Source: Bidens hawaiensis (taxonomy: Eukaryota; Streptophyta; Magnoliopsida; Asterales; Asteraceae). From it: a stretch of 64,000 bases of DNA. Both the position numbers and the translations under genes were made by a program. Within the stretch, counting starts at the first letter, position 1, and each line of letters starts with the position of its first letter. The notes under the pieces were generated by a model, which saw only the letters and a list, made by a program, of their open reading frames with translations, was not told the DNA's origin and ran no database searches. Shown here one piece after another: positions 58,174-64,000 of this stretch. The stretch is taken from positions 953,001 through 1,017,000 of the forward strand of contig JAIQDT010000027.1 of the NCBI GenBank assembly GCA_021521415.1. Reading direction: 5' to 3'.

Positions 58174-59549
58174 AGAAGTCAAGGCCAGAGCCCACTCTTT
58201 TATTTTGTGTTGATGTTTTTCTGAACAGTTATCTTGGTTTGTAATAAACAATAGTAACTAGGATGAAGGATCCATGATCCTTAAGATAATTTGCTGGGGT
58301 GACAAAGGTGGAGGGATCCTCTGTTTGCGGGGATGAAGCCTTTTTTGCCCATGTTTTTAATTTTCATGCACTCATGAACAGTTAGTAGTACTCCTTTAAC
58401 CCGGATGGATGGTCCATCTTTTGCATGGTGAAGTCCGGGTTAAGAATTTTGGATAAGTCCTGGTGACTTATTATAATTAATATAAATCGTTTAGCTATTT
58501 GCCTGTTGTTTACTTTAAAAGTTTGTTTGAAATAACTTTAGCTTTATTGGTAATTTTGAAAAATGAACTTAAGTAAGAAACTTCAAGATAAATAATCCTT
58601 AGGAAAATAATTAAGATAAAGTATTCTTAGAGAATAAACTTTAGGATAAAATATCCTTAAAAATCGGTAAAAGCTTTTATAACAGATTATCTTTAAAGAA
58701 GCGACCCTAAAAATGTTTAACATCATTGCAATTGTAACAATACAAATTTATTAATAGAAATCATACCAGAAGATTTAGATAGACCTAAGTTACCATAAGA
58801 ACTGAACCTTTAGTGATCCTTTTAGGATTTTGGATCCTTAGAATTTTGTCTTCATGAAAAACATAGTAAATCTGTTGCAAAAAATTCATAATATTAATTG
58901 GGATTAAACCCATCAAGTTGGGGACAAGCTCATAAATTAACTGGGGACAAGCCCGTGAAACTGGGGACCGGCCCAAAACTGGGGACAAGCCCAAAACTGG
59001 GATAACGTGAAAACATTATAAGCCTTAGCTAACATGAAAATGTTAGAAACCTTTGACTTGAGATAACGTGAAAACGTTATAAACCGGTTGTATGGTACGA
59101 CTACCATAAATCGTAGGATCCTCCATATATCCGAAGACAACGAAATTGTTAGCCACTAAACGTGTACTGGTCCCGTTGCCCCGGACTATACGTTGGATAA
59201 CGTGCGCTCCAGGCGAGAGTGTAGAAACTCTATTTATAAGAAAGGTGAAAACCTTTAAACCTTAGAGGATATGTCCATCGGGGATCATATCCAAACGTGG
59301 GCTAGGCCAAAGGAAACAGTATAGTACCTTGAATGTAAAGGAGAGGTGGCCAACCTCTTGATCATTACACATCATAATAATATCCTGCATTGATTTTTAA
59401 AACTTGGAAGGAACAAAATATTAAGAATACGTTATCCTTAAATTAATAATAAGAAATTGAAAAGGATAAGTAATCGGATAGATATTACCAATTTTAGGGA
59501 TTCTTGATCCTTTAAGGATAGTATATCCTCTCAGGATACTGGATCCTAA
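58174..59549 (-). other. Post-pol non-coding region of T3
   Basis: Collinear with 45034-46395 in T1. It holds GGGGACAAGCCC-type tandem words (58918-58990), three GAAA-loop hairpins on the plus strand (59002-59019, 59029-59046, 59063-59080) and a conserved block at 59105-59250. No coding sequence is supported. Confidence 0.7.
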
Positions 59550-59790
59550 TCAGAAAAAGTACTTCTTGAGGTGGACAACAATCCATGCTCTTGATAATCT
59601 ATTGCCCTCCATTGTGAGCAAATGATATGCCCCCTTTCCTGCCTCCGACTCGATCTGATAAGGTCCTTCCCATTTGGGTGCTAACTTCCCATCAGCCGAA
59701 TTGGTAGTATTTAGGAAGGCTTTCCTCAAAACTAAATCTCCTTCTTGAAATCTGCTGATCCTTATATTCTTTTTGTATGCCCCAGCTACC
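59550..59790 (-). pseudogene. INT: Tat-type integrase C-terminus (T3), cut by G3
   Basis: 80 codons open from the G3 junction: GAYKKNIRISRFQEGDL, LAPKWEGPYQIESEAGKGAY and LKKYFF, ending at TGA 59550-59552 as in T1. This is the small C-terminal DNA-binding domain. The rest of T3 pol lies beyond G3, outside the window. Confidence 0.9.
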
Positions 59791-60098
59791 TGTCACACCC
59801 CCGGCCAAAGGCGGAAAGCCAAGGGCGTGGACGAAGTCGCAGATTGAATAAGCCATAACACAGGTTAAGAGTCTAAATGAAATGCATACATAAATATTCA
59901 AGTTACATTGTTCAAAAGATACAAATAACACCACAATTGTCCAACAGATACTAAATCTAGTACTACGCCTTCGGTCTTCTCCTAAGGCCATCTAGAAATC
60001 CCTGTTCTTCATCTATCAGCATTACCTAAAAATATGCAGGAAAACGTCAACTACAAAAATAGTTGAGTGAGAACATAAGTTTGTGGTAAAAAGAAAAA

Positions 60099-60211
60099 GG
60101 GATTTCATACACAAGCATGCTAGACCAAGTTGTAGGGGTTTATATATAGGGTGTACCAGCGGCTAACCCACCACTCCTACAACTTGTTCTACCATGTTTG
60201 AGTATGATCCC
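60099..60211. repeat. Variable-stem hairpin, copy 1
   Basis: Core TATATATAGGGTGTACCAGC then GGCTAACCCACC at 60141-60172. Inner arms AAGTTGTAGG (60127-60136) and CCTACAACTT (60176-60185) pair perfectly. Pairing continues outward through CATG.TAGA.CAAG to GGGAT/ATCCC, making a 113-nt imperfect hairpin with about seven mismatches. Confidence 0.9.
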
Positions 60212-60244
60212 GGTTTTTAGGAAAAATAGTTAGAAAAAGAACAA

Positions 60245-60327
60245 GCGCACCAAAATAGGTTGTAGGGGTTTATATATAGGGTGTACCAGCGGCTAACCCA
60301 CCACTCCTACAGCATATTTTGTTGTGC
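60245..60327. repeat. Variable-stem hairpin, copy 2
   Basis: Same core at 60271-60302. Arms TGTAGG/CCTACA, then outward AAAATA/TATTTT and GCGCAC against GTTGTGC with mismatches. Confidence 0.88.
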
Positions 60328-60581
60328 TTTTTGGTTTATAAATCCAAAGTGAGAAGACAGATCATAAGTAAAAGCGTAGTGCGGGTACATGGATCATTAC
60401 AGTTCATAATAGTGCGCGAAAAGCGTACACGTGGGTCATTGAGTGGAGAGGAGAGTCCAGAGTTACGATGTGTGTGAGGCAACGCAATAGTTCATAATAC
60501 TCGAGATAATTGCACATAACAGATAGACCAAAAGAGCAAGTAATAACACATAATACACATAAGAGGCCACACGAGAGAGAG

Positions 60582-60703
60582 GCGAGACTTACATGGATTC
60601 ACACAGAATCCAAGGCCGTCGAGTCAGTAGTGGAGCGAGACTTACATGGATTCACACAGAATCCAAGGCCGTCGAGTCAGTAGTGGAGCGAGACTTACAT
60701 GGG
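60582..60703. repeat. 53-bp tandem duplication in the G3 LTR
   Basis: Units start GCGAGACTTACATGGATTC at 60582 and 60635, followed by a partial unit at 60688. The two complete units are essentially identical. Confidence 0.92.
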
Positions 60704-61189
60704 TCCCGCAGGATACCCAAAGCAGTCGTGATAGTGGCCGTGGTTCATAGAGCAACAGTGTAGAGAGCATATAGTTCATAGTGCAATAGCGCGTAGAGCG
60801 AACATGTATAGTGCAACAGTTCATAGAGCAGCAGTTCATAGAGTAATACAATTTGTAGAGTAAGTAAAGTAATTGTGATAGTGCTTACATTACGTTAAGT
60901 TATAAGTGAAAGCGAGTAAAAGCAGAGAAAACAGTGTGTAAAGGTTTTGAAGTAAAGTGTTTTTGCATATTTCCACCCCGTGGTTTGATAAAGCAATACA
61001 GTTAAAAAGGGGTTATGAACTCACCTTGATCTCGGGTTAGGATGGTGCTACAATAGATCTCCTTAGCCTAGAATTTGACATATATATAAGGTTAACAACG
61101 CGTTATAAGTCTAAGAAAACGAGCTTACGCGACCTCGAGCAAAAACTAGGTTTTAAAGACGAAAACAGCTTGGTTCTGGCTTGATTCGG

Positions 61190-61415
61190 TCTAATAGGCA
61201 CACATTCGGTCGAATCTGAGGCACACTCGATCGAACTAGACACACACTCGGTCGAACCAGCTGGGAAAACTCGTTCGGTCGAACATGGCAGTTGTTCGGT
61301 CGAATAGACACTCGTTCGGTCGAATACGAAGCTCATTCGGTCGAATGAGGTGGAGACCATTCGGTTGCTTCGGTCGAATGGACTGGTTCGGTCGACTGGT
61401 TCGACCGAATGAGTC
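61190..61415. repeat. Array of TTCGGTCGAA words in the G3 LTR
   Basis: About nine occurrences of (A/G/C)TTCGGTCGAA or close variants, spaced about 20-25 bases, the last inverted (TTCGACCGAA). Each word is a mini fold-back (TTCG, GT, CGAA). Confidence 0.85.
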
Positions 61416-62166
61416 CTGAGTCGACGCCTTCAAGCCGGGCGACGGAGAAACCTACGGGATTTCGCGATTTTCATGATTTTTTTCACCCAAAATCGAAGTT
61501 TTTGACACGGAAATGCTCGGGATTGAAAGAACTAATGATTCCTAGTGTTTTTATACACAAAGACCTGCATTTTGACACCAAAACAAGACGGTTTTTGACC
61601 CGAAAACTCTAGAAACGAAAATGGGTGTTTTTGCTCGATTTGAGGCCGAAAATGGTTATGAAAACGGATGATTTTCGAGAGGGACTTACCAAAAACGAAT
61701 TGCTACAAGATTCCGGGCTCGGGTTTGCGTTTTGAACACTTTCTCTCTCTAGCTTCTCTCTCTAGAATGAGAGCGTTTGGGTGTGGGAGTGGGAGAGAAG
61801 AAGAGAAAATGGAGGAGTTGTCTTGAACTTACGTTTATATACTCGGTTTCTTGGGTTCGGGTTTTGGCTCGGGTTGGTTTTTCCTACGGGTCAAGACGGG
61901 TCGAGTTCATAAAATTTATAAAACGAAACATTTTTCTAAAAACTTTTATAAAATAACTTTAAATAAAATATCTGAAATCTTTTAAAATAATGAAAATATC
62001 ATTTATTTACGAAAGATAGATTTTTGGTCACCGGGTTAAATTTCGGGATGTTACAGTCTCCCCAACTTTAGGGAATTTCGTCCTGAAATTCAAGCACACG
62101 GTCCAACTTATGAAATAGATTCTACCAAATCAATACAGGTCATTCTTTTGATGTGCACTTTCAGGG

Positions 62167-62248
62167 ATTCGCAAATTAACGAGGAGGGGGCTTATATATA
62201 GGGTGTACCATCGGCTAACCCACCACTCCCTCATCGTAATTTGAGAAT
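62167..62248. repeat. Variable-stem hairpin, copy 3
   Basis: Core CTTATATATAGGGTGTACCA, then TCGGCTAACCCACC. Stem GAGGAGGG/CTCCCTCATC, continuing outward as CAAATTA/TAATTTG and ATTC/GAAT. The stem sequence differs completely from copy 1. Confidence 0.9.
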
Positions 62249-62505
62249 TTCTCCTTTCCATGCATAACGTCCAAATGGCCTATATTAACTTTTAAATATC
62301 ATGAAATTTGAGCATGAGATAACTTGGTTCGAGATAGAGTAATCATTCCAAGAGAGAAAATAAATTGCGCATAGTGGTTCAAATAGTGAGTTCATGAGCA
62401 TAAATAGTCCATTCACGATCCTAGTGATTAGAGCAACTTAGTTCATCCAAACACAAAACTATGAGCATTCACCCAAGACTTGCTTCGGGCGCATCCACGT
62501 ACTGC

Positions 62506-62556
62506 TGAAGGGGTTTATGTATAGGGTGTACCATCGGCTAACCCACCACCCCTTCA
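62506..62556. repeat. Variable-stem hairpin, copy 4
   Basis: Core has TTATGTATAGGGTGTACCAT. Stem TGAAGGGG (62506-62513) and CCCCTTCA (62549-62556) pair perfectly; outer pairing is weak. Confidence 0.88.
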
Positions 62557-62658
62557 ACTTTACCCGAATGTTCCTTTCCGCTGATCATGGACTAGGACTC
62601 ACAGTGACACTCCTACTCCCCTCACAAGCCCTAAATTTCCAATTTTCGTATTCGATCA

Positions 62659-62737
62659 TATTCAATTCCAGTTGTAGGAGTTTATATATAGGGTGTACCA
62701 GCGGCGTACCCACCACTCCTACAACATTCCTTGAATA
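62659..62737. repeat. Variable-stem hairpin, copy 5
   Basis: Core with GGCGTACCC instead of GGCTAACCC. Stem GTTGTAGGAGT/ACTCCTACAAC (11 of 11), then TATTCAA/TTGAATA further out. Confidence 0.9.
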
Positions 62738-62817
62738 CTCTCTCAACTGCCATTGGGTTCAAGACTTGCGATACACTTTACTACCACAAGTCCCTACCTC
62801 CAATACCCGCTTCAGAA

Positions 62818-62898
62818 CTACACACGCCCTGTCGAAGGGGTTTATATATAGGGTGTACCAGCGGCGTACCCACCACTCCTTCGACATTCTTTGAGTAG
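62818..62898. repeat. Variable-stem hairpin, copy 6
   Basis: Core as copy 5. Stem GTCGAAGG/CCTTCGAC perfect, with CTAC/GTAG and a CA/TG pair farther out at matching distance. Confidence 0.88.
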
Positions 62899-63274
62899 CC
62901 CCTTACTCCCCGAATATTGGGCTCAGGACTCACAGTACCATGATGGAACATCTGCATACGTACGCACCTGTGACTTAACAATTATATTCCGGACTATAAT
63001 CGTTATTTCACCTTGCATCGTCCTTGCAACTGTCACTCCATCGCGTAAGTGCTTAAGGGAAAACTCTACACATAATCACATAACCAGGCAATCACATAAG
63101 CGGCAGCAGTATAATGCGTAAATAGTTCGATCGGTCGTGAAGCACGTTTGCTCGTTGGTCATAGTGTGAGGGATACGAGAGTATTGCGTTTGTGCGTGGT
63201 TCGTGTAATAGTGCTTAGTGTACAAAGTGTAGTAGTGATAATAGTGGAAAGTGTGTTGATCATAAGTGGTGTTG

Positions 63275-64000
63275 TCAAGAATTCGAGTTAAAATAGTTGT
63301 GCGGGCGTGTAGGGGTCAAAGGCGAGCAGCTCCGGCAAGGGTTAAAGTCGTAAGAAGAGAGCAAGGAGAAAAGGGTTAGAATCGTGTCGAAAGGAAAGGA
63401 AGAGAACATACCTGGAGCGGCGTCTTGATCTTGCTGGGCTGCGGCGGCTCCGATCCTGTAAACGCGTCCTCTTGCAGGAGGAATCTCGACGGTGATGCGG
63501 GGGCAGCGATTCCTGAGGTGATCGGTGGCTTCACACTCGTAACAGGCTCTTGCGTTGGAGGCGGCGTTGTTGGCGGCGGCAGGTGCAGATCTGCAGGTAT
63601 TAGCTAGGTGACCGAGTCGTCCACAATTTGTGCATCTGTAGCATTGGACTCCCTGGGGGTGATGACGTTGGCACATGTGGCATTTGGGATGGGCACCGGC
63701 GTATCCCTCTCGGGGTCTGTTGGAGGCATCAGGAGCAACTGTGTTCAGGGGAACAGCTTGAGTGACAGTAGTGGTGGCGGCAAGGACCTTCTGCTTCTTG
63801 CGATTCGGTTCGTCAGATAGTTGGCCGGCTTTGATTAGGCTCTGGGCCACAAGAGCGGTGAGGTGAACATCGGCTTGGACCGTCTGGGGATCAGCTGCGA
63901 TGAGGATGGCGCGCATGCAATCGGGAAGGCCACGGATGTAAGCTTCAACAGCACGTTCTGCGGGAGTAACCATATGTGGTACCAAAAGGGCGAGCTCGTG
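63275..64000 (-). CDS. gag: Gag of G3, C-terminal half (open to the right edge)
   Basis: In-frame from the right edge: HELALLVPHMVTPAERAVEAYIRGLP is the end of the capsid domain. A basic linker (EPNRKKQK) follows, then Cys/His motifs CHMCQRHH, CTNCGRLGHLANTC and CYECEATDHLRNRC, which bind the element RNA. Gag-like text ends at about 63410 (QDQDAAPG), where the DNA reads CCAG|GTATGT, a good splice donor. The remaining 45 codons (SFPFDTILTLFSLL and on) look like read-through into non-coding DNA and end at 63275. A protease would normally follow here but is absent. Confidence 0.85.
   Translation of the reverse strand, partial: HELALLVPHMVTPAERAVEAYIRGLPDCMRAILIAADPQTVQADVHLTALVAQSLIKAGQLSDEPNRKKQKVLAATTTVTQAVPLNTVAPDASNRPREGYAGAHPKCHMCQRHHPQGVQCYRCTNCGRLGHLANTCRSAPAAANNAASNARACYECEATDHLRNRCPRITVEIPPARGRVYRIGAAAAQQDQDAAPGMFSSFPFDTILTLFSLLSSYDFNPCRSCSPLTPTRPHNYFNSNS

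Larger units (their letters stand above)
55527..59790 (-). mobile_element. Tat-type Ty3 element T3, 3' portion
   Basis: Minus-strand element whose 3' LTR lies at the left. Moving right (towards its 5' side) come the polypurine tract, an antisense spliced gene, the post-pol region and the end of integrase, where G3 interrupts it at 59791. It inserted into the integrase gene of T2. Confidence 0.9.
59791..62055 (-). repeat. 3' LTR of G3
   Basis: On the plus strand TGTCACACCCCCGGCC...GGGATGTTACA, 2265 bp. It carries two copies of the variable-stem hairpin (60099-60211, 60245-60327), a 53-bp tandem duplication (60582-60703), TTCATAGAGCAACAG words (60740-60845) and a TTCGGTCGAA array (61190-61415). 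The 5' LTR is outside the window. Confidence 0.87.
62056..63407 (-). other. G3 internal non-coding region with four variable-stem hairpins
   Basis: Between the purine tract (minus-strand CTAAAGTTGGGGAGAC at 62056-62071) and the end of gag. Diverged units of about 160 bases recur, each with one hairpin and phrases like GGACTCACAGT or AAGACTTGC. No coding frame is supported. Downstream of the last hairpin, 62900-63270 has nothing recognised. Confidence 0.75.
59791..64000 (-). mobile_element. Ty3-type element G3, gag-bearing, pol not seen, runs out of the window
   Basis: Minus-strand element inserted into T3 integrase. At the left is a 2265-bp LTR (its 3' LTR) preceded on the minus strand by a purine tract. 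Next comes 1.35 kb of non-coding DNA carrying four structured repeats, and then the second half of gag at the right edge. No protease, RT or integrase lies between gag and the 3' LTR, so this copy is non-autonomous or internally deleted. The LTR ends (TGTAACATCCC...GTGTGACA) and gag knuckles suggest a chromovirus relative. Confidence 0.85.

Noticed and set aside
49663..59790. T2 and T3 as one element whose 3' half was inverted
   Set aside because: The junction at 55527 is the exact LTR terminus, and the T3 LTR (847 bp) differs greatly from the T2 LTR (654 bp); insertion of a second element fits better.
62517..62894. 125-codon ORF with repeated YRVYQRRTHH text
   Set aside because: The repeated peptide is just the hairpin core read in one frame; no other coding sign.
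60137..62898. CRISPR-like array of a repeated 35-nt core with spacers
   Set aside because: Plant nuclear context, irregular spacing, and the parts next to the core pair with each other instead of being unrelated spacers.
60137..62898. Family of MITEs with fixed terminal inverted repeats
   Set aside because: The ends are not conserved between copies, and no direct target duplication is seen beside the stems.
1..64000. tRNA or rRNA genes
   Set aside because: Only primer-binding-site fragments related to tRNA ends were found; no cloverleaf or rRNA text was recognised by eye.

Overview
The window is plant nuclear DNA made almost entirely of nested LTR retrotransposons. I recognise no ordinary host gene, no rRNA or tRNA gene and no CRISPR array. 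The element lineages (Tat-type Ty3 with a second RNase H, chromodomain-bearing Tekay/Del-type Ty3, and a Copia element with an extra 3' ORF) are those of flowering plants. The Copia and Tekay proteins look most like copies I know from Asteraceae genomes, but that is recollection, not a search.

Layout. Bases 1-2178 hold the tail of an unidentified reading frame and a leader-like non-coding stretch, ending in a TA microsatellite. Bases 2238-4045 are the 5' end of a Tat-type element on the minus strand (N1: LTR, primer site, 5' gag). After 1.6 kb of AT-rich DNA, a second Tat element (T1, plus strand) runs from mid-gag at 5657. It is split by a 35.2-kb Copia insertion (C1, 7730-42967, 5-bp duplication AAGCC) and resumes at 42968, ending with its 3' LTR at 48200-48833. 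C1 was itself hit three times: by a 454-bp non-autonomous DNA transposon (10684-11137, 9-bp duplication), by a full-length Tekay-type element G1 (12944-24060, plus strand, duplication TTTCA, nearly identical 2.6-kb LTRs) and by a related Tekay element G2 (28803-39583, minus strand, duplication AAGAG). A third Tat element T2 (49663-55526, plus) is cut in its integrase by the exact LTR end of a fourth, T3 (55527-59790, minus). T3 is in turn cut by G3 (59791 to beyond 64000, minus), a gag-bearing element with no visible pol.

How the parts work together. Each element carries gag and usually protease, reverse transcriptase, RNase H and integrase, flanked by LTRs that supply promoter and terminator. 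Tat elements add a second RNase H and a spliced gene on the opposite strand between pol and the 3' LTR. Both Tekay copies add a separate ORF before gag. C1 adds a long ORF after pol. Nearly all reading frames carry stops or frameshifts; G1 is the youngest-looking copy.

Most unusual signals. (1) Six hairpins in G3 share a fixed core of about 35 nt while their stems differ in sequence yet stay complementary. (2) Three small GAAA-loop hairpins lie on the antisense-gene strand of T1 and T3, with at least one compensatory stem change between copies. (3) A four-exon antisense gene is preserved in outline in two Tat copies. (4) Two Tekay copies share an in-frame stop between RT and RNase H. (5) The primer-site-like sequence of the Copia element is in the wrong orientation.
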